Shown in pieces: positions 44,738-53,125 of a stretch of DNA of 64,000 bases. Source of the stretch: Bdellovibrionales bacterium (lineage in GTDB: Bacteria; Bdellovibrionota; Bdellovibrionia; Bdellovibrionales; UBA1609); assembly GCA_016714165.1 (NCBI GenBank), contig JADJNU010000007.1:1-64000 (forward strand), written 5' to 3'. Both the position numbers and the translations under genes were made by a program. The notes beneath the pieces are model-generated. The model was not told where the DNA came from. It was given only the letters and a program-made list of their open reading frames with translations, and searched no databases. Positions within the stretch are counted from its first letter, which is position 1, and each line of letters opens with the position of its first letter.

Positions 44738-44888
44738 AGGTTTTCCTTCACTTCTCTAAAAATGGACCTTCGAATTTCATCTCTCACTCATCATTGAACT
44801 TTCATTTTGTAACCGGATCCCGCGTGCCGTCCCCCACAACCCCCTCCTCCCATCTCCTTCTTTTGTGCTCTCCCTCTGACTTCAAAAT

Positions 44889-45110
44889 CTTCGTCCGAAA
44901 TGGGCTCTGGCGCTTTGTTGACCACCCGACCTCAACTACTTGTTGGGGGTGGGTGGTCAACAAAATGGACGAAGTACATAGCCAGAGCCCAAAACCATTC
45001 ATTTCAATAGTTTAACTCCCCCTCGGGTGTACCGTTGCCTGTACCGTTGAGCTATGGTGTCGCGGTACACCCAACGGTACAGGTCGCGGTACAGGCAACG
45101 GTACAGGGAG
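44889..45110. other. Candidate origin of transfer (oriT): nested inverted repeats and repeat cluster
   Basis: Nested inverted repeats: CTTCGTCC/GGACGAAG (44889-44896, 44967-44974), GGGCTCTGGC/GCCAGAGCCC (44902-44911, 44981-44990) and the 14-bp TTTGTTGACCACCC with its complement (44914-44927, 44951-44964). Beside them a cluster of TGTACCGTTG/CAACGGTACA units (about 45028-45105) in both orientations overlaps the end of the 135-aa gene. It sits between the relaxase-like gene and the RHH-like gene, as oriT usually does. Confidence 0.6.
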
Positions 45111-45459
45111 AAAAAAAGAGGCTCTTTATTTTCATAGCCTCTCGCCGTGTTTTCTTAAGACAATTTCCTGGAGCGTTGTGGTGGTCTTTGTTTTCAATCA
45201 GCCTCGATCTGGGAGGCGAGGACTTCACCAATCCCAGAAGTTTTCCTCTGACCTCGGGATCTGAAATGGCCTTTCCGATCAGAAAAGATTCCTCGGCATA
45301 TCGGTTGATGAGCTTCCACCAGGCGTCCTCTTTTTCATGGAGGAGAAGTTGGGAGATAATTTTTGTCCAATCAGAACTTCTCAGGCCTAAGCCTTTGGCG
45401 TGTTCCTTGAAAAACTTGATTCGATTTCCAGCTTCCGGGTTGAGTTTGATAACGGGCAT
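45052..45459 (-). CDS. Small relaxosome-accessory-like protein (135 aa)
   Basis: The start is placed at MPVIKLNPEAGNRIKFF (ATG 45459) because AAGGAG lies 6 nt upstream; an in-frame earlier start has no ribosome site. Residues 1-80 are helical and charged (FFKEHAKGLGLRSSDWTKII ... ISDPEVRGKLLGLVK), similar in size and position to MobC/VirC2-type accessory proteins, but no specific match is claimed. The last 16 residues (TVACTATCTVGCTATP) are encoded by the TGTACCGTTG repeat cluster, an odd Cys/Thr-rich tail. Probably nicking-complex or regulatory protein. Confidence 0.55.
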   Translation of the reverse strand: MPVIKLNPEAGNRIKFFKEHAKGLGLRSSDWTKIISQLLLHEKEDAWWKLINRYAEESFLIGKAISDPEVRGKLLGLVKSSPPRSRLIENKDHHNAPGNCLKKTRREAMKIKSLFFSPCTVACTATCTVGCTATP

Positions 45460-45481
45460 TTGTGACTCCTTTTGTTGATTG

Positions 45482-46411
45482 TTAGTTTTCAATGGCAGGG
45501 GCAAGAACGAGGACTTGAATTTCAAATGGACCTTTGAGTTCTGAGAACTCAGGAAACTTTTTAAGCTTTTCTCGAAACCTCTCAGCCGAGCTCATGGCAC
45601 TTTGGCTGAGAGCTTTTTTTGTAGCGGAGTTCATCGAGGTGTCCTCAACAGTTCCGCCAAAGGGGTTCATGTATTTTGGGACCTGAGCGTCAAAATAGGC
45701 CGCCATAAAAGTCGAGATAAAATCACCCGCAAAATACTTGGCCTCTTTTGAATGATAGATTCCCTCAAAGCCGGGTGTGCCGAGATCGGTCAGAGCAGTT
45801 CCCTTAAAGGAAAAAGAAGAGGTCTTGGATTTTGGAGAGAGCAGTTCAAAATCAATGAAGACTCGATTTGAGTTGGACTCAAGGCGCGAGAATCCGACAA
45901 GTCTTGATGAGGCGAGAGATCCCGAAATGATCCGAGCGATCACGGGTGCCTTTTCATCGGCAAAAGCGATCACTGAGTGCTCGACTTGAGCTCGAAGAAT
46001 GTCTCCTGGCCGGATGGACTTCAGTTTCTCTTTGATGGAATCGGTGGGAAGAAGTGTGAAGCTCTCGGTATCCGTTTGTTTTGAAAAGTGACTCACCAAG
46101 TAATGGGCCGGAAGATTTGAGGTCAAGCCACTCGATGCGCTCAAAGGGGGGCGAGCTTTAGAATCCCCCCTTTTGAAACTGAGGGGACTTTTTTTAACGG
46201 CTTCTATAGTTTCTGTTTTTGGATTTATTTTAAGACTTAAGCTGTCTTCGTTTTGCTTTTCTTCTTGAGGTCCCACTCCACTGTTGGGAGCCGAACTTTG
46301 AGAAGGATCCTCAAGTACGATGAGGGGATTGCCATCGAGAGTTTTGTTTGACGCAAAAGCTTTCAAGCTTTCAAGAAATAGAAATAAAAAGAGAAGTGCT
46401 TTTGAATTCAT
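45482..46411 (-). CDS. VirB10/TraB-like type IV secretion channel protein
   Basis: 309 aa from MNSKALLFLF at 46411, one base after the TraK-like stop. N-terminal hydrophobic segment (3-20), Pro/Ser-rich linker, then the C-terminal beta-barrel region typical of VirB10/TrbI: SIRPGDILRAQVEHSVIAFA, APVIARIISGSLASSRLVGF, RVFIDFELLSP, LGTPGFEGIYHSKEAKYFAG. Spans inner and outer membranes and gates the channel. Part of a tightly packed leftward operon. Confidence 0.8.
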   Translation of the reverse strand: MNSKALLFLFLFLESLKAFASNKTLDGNPLIVLEDPSQSSAPNSGVGPQEEKQNEDSLSLKINPKTETIEAVKKSPLSFKRGDSKARPPLSASSGLTSNLPAHYLVSHFSKQTDTESFTLLPTDSIKEKLKSIRPGDILRAQVEHSVIAFADEKAPVIARIISGSLASSRLVGFSRLESNSNRVFIDFELLSPKSKTSSFSFKGTALTDLGTPGFEGIYHSKEAKYFAGDFISTFMAAYFDAQVPKYMNPFGGTVEDTSMNSATKKALSQSAMSSAERFREKLKKFPEFSELKGPFEIQVLVLAPAIEN

Positions 46412-46412
46412 C

Positions 46413-47093
46413 TCAAGGTTGTCCTTCTTTGATCGGGGCTGGGGTTTTGCTATCCAATTGAGCTGACGAATTTGTGTTGGACGGGGGGACAAGGGTCTGC
46501 TCATTTTCACCTGATGGGATTGAGACTTGTCCTATGGGCTTGGCTGTTTTCTTGAGTATTTCAGAAAGAGAGGGAGATCTTTTGATTTCACCCCCGGCAT
46601 GGCTCTTGTCTTTGGCCTGGAATTGATTTTTGATTTTACTTCCGTCTTGGCGCTCTCCATTTTGATCCATCTGATCTAAAGACTTTTCAAAAAACACAGG
46701 TCCTTTGGTTCCGCCGAGAATTCGGATCACGTCTTGGTGGTTTTTTTGATTGGCAATGACGTCAAAGACAAAAAGTCCATGAGAGCAGCGAACGATGAGA
46801 TTTGTCGGATCTGAGAGGTTTGTTCTTGCCGACAAGACGAGCTCCGACTTAAGGGTCTTTGAAATCTGGACATCGAGGCTTGATTTTAATCCCACCTTGG
46901 CTTCGTCAATCTCGCAGGGAAATTGAATGAGGCTTGAGAGTCCGGGTCTGATGTAGATTACGCCCACTTTGGATCGGTCAAAGAACTGAGAGGAGATCCT
47001 GGGCTGGGAGGAGGCCCAAAAACTGGGCAAAAAACACATAAAAACACTCGAAATATGCACGAATCTGTAGGGAAAAAGGGCCATAAACCTCAT
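46413..47093 (-). CDS. TraK/VirB9-like secretin-type subunit
   Basis: 226 aa with a signal peptide (about 8-28, ending near WASSQ). Residues 40-120 (VGVIYIRPGLSSLIQFPCEI, SARTNLSDPTNLIVRCSHGL FVFDV) match the TraK pattern of TNL followed by short strands. The C-terminal half is Lys/Ser/Pro-rich. The 4-nt overlap with the upstream TraE-like gene suggests coupling. Partner of the VirB10-like and lipoprotein subunits in the outer-membrane core complex. Confidence 0.7.
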   Translation of the reverse strand: MRFMALFPYRFVHISSVFMCFLPSFWASSQPRISSQFFDRSKVGVIYIRPGLSSLIQFPCEIDEAKVGLKSSLDVQISKTLKSELVLSARTNLSDPTNLIVRCSHGLFVFDVIANQKNHQDVIRILGGTKGPVFFEKSLDQMDQNGERQDGSKIKNQFQAKDKSHAGGEIKRSPSLSEILKKTAKPIGQVSIPSGENEQTLVPPSNTNSSAQLDSKTPAPIKEGQP

Positions 47094-47641
47094 AGTTTTT
47101 CCTCTCTTATAGATGTGATTTCCATACCCCAGGGGTTTAGCTCTGCTCTCTCCACCTTTTCGATCTTAAGCGTCACCTTCATTTCAAAGCTCTCGACCTG
47201 AAGACGGGATTTTTGCTCGATCTGGAGCAGAGCTTGAAAAGTATCCTTTTCGACCTGATTGAGCTGTCTGAGTCTCGCAATTTGAAGAAGACCTGACTTT
47301 TCAACAAGGGCCTTTAATTTCTGAATATTTTCTCCCTCACTCCTCCATAAGGTTTCTGACATGAGGTTTGTGGCCTCACCCACGTTTTGGGAGAAATCCT
47401 GAGCAGAGAAATTATAGGCCTTCGAGAAATAGTGTTTCAAAAATGAAATCAATTCGGTCTTAAACAGTGGATCATCTTGGCTTGTGATGATTCTCGTACC
47501 ATTTGAGTCAATGCCGATCAGGAGAGTTTTTCCCTGATTCTTGATTGCCTGAAAAGTGGCAAAGGAGGTCCAACAAAGAAGAGTGAAAAAGAGAAATGAT
47601 TTCAACAGATGAACTTTAAGGATTTCAAAGGCAAGTTTCAT
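47090..47641 (-). CDS. TraE/VirB8-like inner-membrane subunit
   Basis: 183 aa: one N-terminal membrane helix (about 13-31), then a periplasmic domain containing ...LNPWGMEITSIREE at the C-terminus, the NP-(Y/W)-G motif typical of TraE/VirB8. Overlaps its neighbours by 4 nt on both sides. Assembly factor of the channel. Confidence 0.7.
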   Translation of the reverse strand: MKLAFEILKVHLLKSFLFFTLLCWTSFATFQAIKNQGKTLLIGIDSNGTRIITSQDDPLFKTELISFLKHYFSKAYNFSAQDFSQNVGEATNLMSETLWRSEGENIQKLKALVEKSGLLQIARLRQLNQVEKDTFQALLQIEQKSRLQVESFEMKVTLKIEKVERAELNPWGMEITSIREEKL

Positions 47642-49032
47642 GTCCGAGTCCTCTCTTTCATTTTCTCTCTCGCTCTCTTTTCGAAATGTGAATCCGTGAG
47701 CGTCTGATTCGTGAAGCCTTTGTTGGAATGTGGGACAAGAGACGAATTTTGCGAATTGGAACTTTTTCTTTTAAAAGGACCTGTCAAATCAGAATGATTT
47801 GACAGGTAAGAGGCTGCGCCACTGATTCCTCTTTTTGATTCTGAAAGTTGTGCCGATCCCTGATCTGATTTCGAAACATTAAATCCACGATCCCCACTCG
47901 ATGATACGGAGCTTTTGCCAAGCTTGTCTTTTTTGTTGGAAGTCTTATTTAATGAAGGAGAGGTTGCCTGACTTGATGGGCCTTTTCCTAAATCCGCAGA
48001 GCCTCTGAATCTCGAGTAGTAGGGTAAGGGTGAAGAATCATCCTCTGACAAACGTTCATATGATTCCATCGAGCAAGCTGGCTGATCCATGTGCCGTCCA
48101 TTTTGACTGACTCCAATACCAATTGGTCCCGATCCATTAGATTTGGGTCTATTGAATCCTGATCCGAGGGATCTCGATCCCATGGCTCTCGACCCAAAGG
48201 GTGCTGACCCATTGGAACCCCCGTGCCCCAATCGTGCGGGAGAGCGGTGAGGGGAGTATCGTTGTTTTAGAGACTGACCTTGAGGAGGGAGGCAATAGGC
48301 CGATGCGTGACCGAAGCCCCCGGCTATTCTTCCAGCGGATCTTGCTCCGAACGAGAGAGAAGAGAGGGCGGAGCTTCCGAATGGGGATTGAAGAAGAATT
48401 TTACAGAATGAAAGAGGCCCTATGATCTTAAACAGCTCAATGAGGAAATCAATGGCCCAGGAGAAGATGAGACTTTCAGATTTGAGATCACTTTGCATCA
48501 AGGTTCCGCCTACGCGGTCGAAAACAGAAAACATCAGGGGCCAAGAAGAGCCGATGAGAATGAGAAAAAAGAAGATCTTGATGAGAGACGGCATGGATAA
48601 AACTGTGCCGAAGAGAAAAACAATCGGGGCAAGGGCTGACATAAATATCAGGGCTATGACGAAGAGGCCTTGAGCCAAATAATAGAGTATTGAGCTGAGT
48701 AGACCCAGAGTCTTTCGGATCATGGAGAGACCGGGTGTGGGAATGGGACTCTTCTCTGAAGACAGGAATCTCTCTCTTGCGTGCTCGCTCATGTCGCCCT
48801 CTAAAGCTCTTGAGAAATCAAAAGTTAAGGAAAGGAGATATTCATAGGAGAGAAGAAGGGCCAGAAAGAGGGCCGCTCCTTTGAGCAGATCTCCATAGTC
48901 TCGGGCCGAGGCCGCCGTCATGTTGAGATATAAAAGTCTCAAAAAAAAGAGCACTGGAAAAATTAGGATGATATAACTTTTGGTCTCTCGAAATACCTCG
49001 CCACTCATTTTTTGGGTGAATTCAAAGCTCAT
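47638..49032 (-). CDS. VirB6/TrbL-like polytopic membrane protein
   Basis: 464 aa. Residues 15-250 contain six or more hydrophobic segments (IILIFPVLFFLRLLYLNM, ALFLALLLSYEYLLSLTF, LFVIALIFMSALAPIVFLFG, LIKIFFFLILIGSSWPLMFS, FLIELFKIIGPLSFCKILLQ). The last 200 residues are hydrophilic, rich in Ser/Gly/Arg, ending with basic EKRARKM-like residues. This long soluble tail resembles those of TrbL/VirB6 and is probably cytoplasmic or periplasmic regulatory. Operon partner of the VirB4 ATPase. Confidence 0.75.
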   Translation of the reverse strand: MSFEFTQKMSGEVFRETKSYIILIFPVLFFLRLLYLNMTAASARDYGDLLKGAALFLALLLSYEYLLSLTFDFSRALEGDMSEHARERFLSSEKSPIPTPGLSMIRKTLGLLSSILYYLAQGLFVIALIFMSALAPIVFLFGTVLSMPSLIKIFFFLILIGSSWPLMFSVFDRVGGTLMQSDLKSESLIFSWAIDFLIELFKIIGPLSFCKILLQSPFGSSALSSLSFGARSAGRIAGGFGHASAYCLPPQGQSLKQRYSPHRSPARLGHGGSNGSAPFGSRAMGSRSLGSGFNRPKSNGSGPIGIGVSQNGRHMDQPACSMESYERLSEDDSSPLPYYSRFRGSADLGKGPSSQATSPSLNKTSNKKDKLGKSSVSSSGDRGFNVSKSDQGSAQLSESKRGISGAASYLSNHSDLTGPFKRKSSNSQNSSLVPHSNKGFTNQTLTDSHFEKRAREKMKERTRT

Positions 49033-49637
49033 GGCTGAACTCCCCGTCGTTTGATGAATTCCTGGGTCATCAACTCATCAAAGCTTCTCGACTCGATCTC
49101 AGATCTTCTTATCTGAAGCTTCAATTCGGTGAGAATCTCGGTCTGAATAGCGAGTGAGGATCTTTGGATTTTTAACTGATCCTGGAGCGTGAAGACAGTC
49201 TCTGCTTGAGCGTAGGCCGAGGCCGCTTTTGGAAAGCTGGCCAGTGCCAAGAACAGACGCTTCACTCTTTTCAAGTACTCACTCGAAGACCTGATACTGT
49301 CAGTTAAAGTCATCTTTGACAGCTTGGGAGCCCTCATCAGGGCCTCTATTTCGTTCTTGGCCCAGACGGCGGTCTGAGTCTTGCCCTCGATTTTATCTAG
49401 GTAGGCTGAGAGCTCCACGAGGGATTGATCCAGCTGAGTGAGAGTTTTTTCAGAGGCACTTGAGTCAACGGTGCGGAGAAGTTCATGGGTGGCATCGACA
49501 AGAGCTGAGGCCTCGGCTATTTTTTCAGCAGTATCGACAATTTTGTCAAAAAAGGCTGAGGCCTTAGAGGGAGAGAAAAGCCAGGAAAAAGACAGTAGTA
49601 GTAGTAAGGGAGGAGCTTTATAAGAATTAGAGTTCAT
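49029..49637 (-). CDS. VirB5/TrbJ-like exported coiled-coil protein
   Basis: 202 aa: signal peptide (about 9-28, SKASA cleavage), then continuous helix with coiled-coil character (IEALMRAPKLSKMTLTDSIR, QIRRSEIESRSFDELMTQEF). Size, position between VirB4 and VirB6 and helical content match the VirB5/TrbJ class of minor pilus proteins. Overlaps both neighbours by 1-4 nt. Confidence 0.65.
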   Translation of the reverse strand: MNSNSYKAPPLLLLLSFSWLFSPSKASAFFDKIVDTAEKIAEASALVDATHELLRTVDSSASEKTLTQLDQSLVELSAYLDKIEGKTQTAVWAKNEIEALMRAPKLSKMTLTDSIRSSSEYLKRVKRLFLALASFPKAASAYAQAETVFTLQDQLKIQRSSLAIQTEILTELKLQIRRSEIESRSFDELMTQEFIKRRGVQP

Positions 49638-52132
49638 TAATCTTGAACCTTTCTTTCTAAACTCAGAATTCTGATGGCCTCATGGCGTGTCAGCCTTGGA
49701 ACTGATTTCACGAGACTCTCGATCATCTCATTGTCTTCTCTTGTGCTGGAGAAGCTCCAATACTCCTCGGGGCTTAGGATAATTCGAAAAATCCTGGAGC
49801 CAAATTTGTCCTGAAATAGAACTTCTGAAAATCTCTTCTGCTCTCTTGTTAAATTCTCAAGCTCTTTCATCTTGTCGTTTGAGAGTTGAAATCTCTCCTG
49901 AAACTCTCCTCTGTCTCCATCAACGCTAAAGAGCAGTCGGTTGGGACTGTTCTCAATAATACCCTGATCATTTTGAACGATAAGATCTGTTGATTTTTGG
50001 CTGATGGAAATGAAAGCTCCGCCAAATTTCCTCACGTTAGCCGTTGAGAACTTAAAAAATGGAAAGCAGCGCTTAATAAAAAATGGTGTCTCGTCTGCGA
50101 TAAAGACAAGTTTTTTGTCCTTTAGCCTGATCATCTCAAGGTTAAATTGAGCCATGACGAGCGAGAATCCGCCCTGGCCAAAGTCAACGTCACTGGCCTG
50201 ATGAATATCAGAAAAATTGTAGTAGCGAAGGCGAAAGTCTTCAGAGAGTAGTTGAGAGGGGTCTACATCCTCTCGACTCATCAGAGCATTTTGATAGATG
50301 CCTCCTTTGGCCCACCTGTAGAGCAGAGATTTTCTCGGTAGATCCTTTGATTCTTTTAAGAACCCATCAATGGAGAGAACCTCTCCCTTGTTTCTCTTAT
50401 CCCCCTCGGCATAGAGAAAAAGGGCCCTTTCCACCTCGGCTCTGAGTTCTTTAGAGAGAGTCATCTCTCCTTCTTCGGTCATGAGCACGTTGAGGAAATT
50501 CGATAAAACAGAGATGGAGGACTCATGAACCCCCTCTTTGAGACACAAAAAGGGATTCATCCCCGATGGCTGATCAAGGCTCAGTCGATATTCTCTTCCC
50601 CCCAGAGATTCAGTTTCCTTGGAATGGCTTCCTCCGACATCGACTTTGATAATATGAATTTTCGAGTCATGAAGAAGGGCTCGGGTGAGGAGATTGGTGA
50701 GCACACTTTTGCCACTTCCCGTTTTTCCACAGATAATCGTGGAGAAAGCATCGTAGTTTCGAGCAAACAAATCAATCGAGTCGAGGCTATGGTCTCTGCG
50801 GTGAAGAAGAAGACTGTGGTTGTCTTCAAGATTTTGATCCATTCCGTTGAGACTTTGAGTTTTTTTTTCTCTCCTCTTGCAAGAACCAAGAAGTGGAAAA
50901 TAGAGGCTTAATATATCTCCTCTTTCCTTAAAGCTTAAGTGATGAAAACTTCCTGGCAGAAGAGACTTGTAGCAGTTAAAGCTTCCAAAGGTCTCAAGGG
51001 CAAAGGCTCCCAAGGGTTTGAGAGCATGAATGACAACTTTTGAGTCCTCCCTGATTAACTCCTCAGAGACTCTTGGCAGGATTACGTAGAGCTCGTAATT
51101 AAATAGGGACTCCCTCTCAAGGGCTACTTTTTCCAAGAGATCTTCGGAATCATAATACTTCTGAGCAGAGATTTTATCTCCTCCGCTTAAGCCCTGAGAG
51201 GATTTGCGCCTGAGCAAGAGTTCAGAGAGGCTTGAGGGCATTTTTCTGACTTTCAATGATATCTGGTAGGGCTCGGGGATCTGTTGTCTGAGACTGTGAA
51301 GAGAGCGTAAGTTCAAGGGCGTAGGAGTTGGACCCTGAAACTTTACAATTCCTAGAATCTCGGGCGAGATTTCAATGCCGGCCTTGAGTATTCTTAAAAA
51401 ATCACCCTTAGCGTTCAAGACAGGAGGTTTTTTAAGTGGCAGGCACTGAAGTCCCAATTCTTGTAAGTGTTCGAGATGAAACCCATCGAGAAGCGAGAGG
51501 GCATAGGACTCCTCAAGGTGGTAGGATTTTCTTCTCAAAAGGGTCTTGATCAATTGAGTAAATCCCCCGATTTGGGTCTCAAAACTCATCGTGATCTTTT
51601 CCCGCGAGAATCCGATCTCTGAGAGCTCCTCTTTTCTTGATGAAGAGAGGGTATTCTTTGAGGAGAAGACCCATTGAGAGCTGAGATGAATTTTAAGTGT
51701 GATCTTCGGATCGAGCGAGAGGGCAAATTGGGTGAGAAGACGGCTCACATCCTCCAGATCGTCACGCTCCGGATCGATCCCATCCACCTCAAAGGCCGTC
51801 AACAGGCTTAAGTTTTCAAAGACCCAGAAGCGATGAGCTTTGAGATCGAATTGATGAGTGATTTTAGGATACATAACTTGAACCCTCCGATTGAATATCC
51901 CTGATAGGAAGTCTCTGACTGTGTGTCGTCGAAAATTGACTCTTAAGAACACAAGAGAGAGTGAGCAGATCAAAAGATGAAAAAGGGGCAGAAACTTTGA
52001 GGACTCAAATTGTTTAAAGAGAACAAGGCCTGCTAAGAAGAAAAGGCCTAGGAAAATGAAGTCCACTTCATTGAGTCCGAAAAAGACACTTGAGTTATTC
52101 AAAGAGAATGAGGGCTTTTTTACATTAGGCAC
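49637..52132 (-). CDS. VirB3-VirB4 fusion ATPase of type IV secretion
   Basis: 831 aa from a GTG at 52132 with AGGAG 8 nt upstream; a longer in-frame start overlaps the pilin gene and lacks a ribosome site. The N-terminal 90 residues (VDFIFLGLFFLAGLVLFK, FLPLFHLLICSLSLVFLRVN) are VirB3-like with two membrane segments. The rest is VirB4/TraC: CagE-type domain, Walker A ICGKTGSGKSVLTNLL (about residue 460), Walker B KLVFIADETPFFIKR and a C-terminal RLLFSVDGDRGEFQERFQLS region. VirB3-VirB4 fusions are known in some systems. Powers pilus and channel assembly. Confidence 0.85.
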   Translation of the reverse strand: MPNVKKPSFSLNNSSVFFGLNEVDFIFLGLFFLAGLVLFKQFESSKFLPLFHLLICSLSLVFLRVNFRRHTVRDFLSGIFNRRVQVMYPKITHQFDLKAHRFWVFENLSLLTAFEVDGIDPERDDLEDVSRLLTQFALSLDPKITLKIHLSSQWVFSSKNTLSSSRKEELSEIGFSREKITMSFETQIGGFTQLIKTLLRRKSYHLEESYALSLLDGFHLEHLQELGLQCLPLKKPPVLNAKGDFLRILKAGIEISPEILGIVKFQGPTPTPLNLRSLHSLRQQIPEPYQISLKVRKMPSSLSELLLRRKSSQGLSGGDKISAQKYYDSEDLLEKVALERESLFNYELYVILPRVSEELIREDSKVVIHALKPLGAFALETFGSFNCYKSLLPGSFHHLSFKERGDILSLYFPLLGSCKRREKKTQSLNGMDQNLEDNHSLLLHRRDHSLDSIDLFARNYDAFSTIICGKTGSGKSVLTNLLTRALLHDSKIHIIKVDVGGSHSKETESLGGREYRLSLDQPSGMNPFLCLKEGVHESSISVLSNFLNVLMTEEGEMTLSKELRAEVERALFLYAEGDKRNKGEVLSIDGFLKESKDLPRKSLLYRWAKGGIYQNALMSREDVDPSQLLSEDFRLRYYNFSDIHQASDVDFGQGGFSLVMAQFNLEMIRLKDKKLVFIADETPFFIKRCFPFFKFSTANVRKFGGAFISISQKSTDLIVQNDQGIIENSPNRLLFSVDGDRGEFQERFQLSNDKMKELENLTREQKRFSEVLFQDKFGSRIFRIILSPEEYWSFSSTREDNEMIESLVKSVPRLTRHEAIRILSLERKVQD

Positions 52133-52457
52133 CAAAAATACTCCTGAGAAGTTCAATAATGGCGGGGCCTCCGAAGGTGGCGGCAAGTCCTATGACTCCA
52201 CCGATCAGAATTTGTTTTCCCAAAAACGGAGCTCCAAAGTGATAAAATATGGCCCCGAGAGCAAAGGCAATTCCGCTCGTGGCTTGAGCGAGACTTAAAA
52301 GACTCTGATTGGCCACATTGGCAGCCTGACTCAGGCGACTGGCGTAGAGGGGCTCAGAAATAAATAAAACGAGAAGACAAAGAGGAGAGAAGTGGTGAGG
52401 CAATGAAAAGCCAGAGCCGCGGTCTATTTTATTCTTGATTAAGCGATTATGTTTCAC
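52125..52457 (-). CDS. VirB2-like pilin
   Basis: 110 aa: a signal region (FSPLCLLVLFISEPLYASRL, cleavage near YAS), then two hydrophobic helices (about 55-75 ATSGIAFALGAIFYHFGA and 82-106 QILIGGVIGLAATFGGPAII) separated by a short loop, the VirB2/TrbC pilin layout. Its stop overlaps the start of the VirB3-VirB4 gene. Expected to form the conjugative pilus. Confidence 0.75.
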   Translation of the reverse strand: MKHNRLIKNKIDRGSGFSLPHHFSPLCLLVLFISEPLYASRLSQAANVANQSLLSLAQATSGIAFALGAIFYHFGAPFLGKQILIGGVIGLAATFGGPAIIELLRSIFGA

Positions 52458-52513
52458 GTTTTAAAGTCCTTTCTCAAAAAAATCTGTTTGGAATGATTTC
52501 CTTTTTTCTAAAG

Positions 52514-52999
52514 CTATGGATTTAGAGACGGGGGAATGAACTCGTACATCAGGTTATAGTGAAGCCAAGTGTTGGGGTTTCCTGAGTCTTGCACCCATTG
52601 GTCGACGGAGTACTTTTTCCACTCGCCAGGACTTATGAGTTTTCTCGCCTCATCGGGCAAGGAGTGATTAAAGAGCCCCGTTCCTTGAGAGAGCAGTCTC
52701 GGAGCCTCTGATTTTTTGAACTTCATTAACTCAAGCTTTAGAGATTCAGATTCGGCTTTAAAGTCTTGCGAGGCCTTCTGATTATCAAACAGATAAAGGC
52801 TTGCAATTGCGACAGTTGAGGAGAGAAGTCCCGCCCAAAGAGCTCCATGGGTGAGTTTGCTCTCATCTTTTGGTGCCATTATAGCGCCAAGAGATCCTCC
52901 AAGGATTGCTCCCACACCCATTGAAGACAACTGCGATTGTCTGTGAGTGGCACAGGCGTTTAAAAAAAGTCCCACAAAAATCAGTCTCATTGCTTTCAT
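52514..52999 (-). CDS. TraV/VirB7-position lipoprotein
   Basis: 161 aa from MKAMRLIF (ATG 52999, GGAG 6 nt upstream). Lipobox FLNAC (Cys15), then GVGAILGGSLGAIMAP and a second hydrophobic stretch (LWAGLLSSTVAIASLYLF) like glycine-zipper segments, then a coiled region and a C-terminal domain (GEWKKYSVDQWVQDSGNPNT). Its place at the head of the operon suits the outer-membrane lipoprotein of the core complex. No close family match claimed. Confidence 0.6.
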   Translation of the reverse strand: MKAMRLIFVGLFLNACATHRQSQLSSMGVGAILGGSLGAIMAPKDESKLTHGALWAGLLSSTVAIASLYLFDNQKASQDFKAESESLKLELMKFKKSEAPRLLSQGTGLFNHSLPDEARKLISPGEWKKYSVDQWVQDSGNPNTWLHYNLMYEFIPPSLNP

Positions 53000-53125
53000 C
53001 TTAAGCTCCACAAATAAGTCTCATCGATTAAAGGCCAATAGAAAACTCTGCCCTCTCATCCATTGGACCATCTCTCCACACAACAGTGAGTAGGTAGGGG
53101 AGAGATGAAGAAGGGCTTATTTAAT

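Noticed and set aside
48201..48673. + strand frames opposite the VirB6-like gene
   Set aside because: Antisense to a clear membrane protein in a tightly packed operon; no ribosome site or homology.
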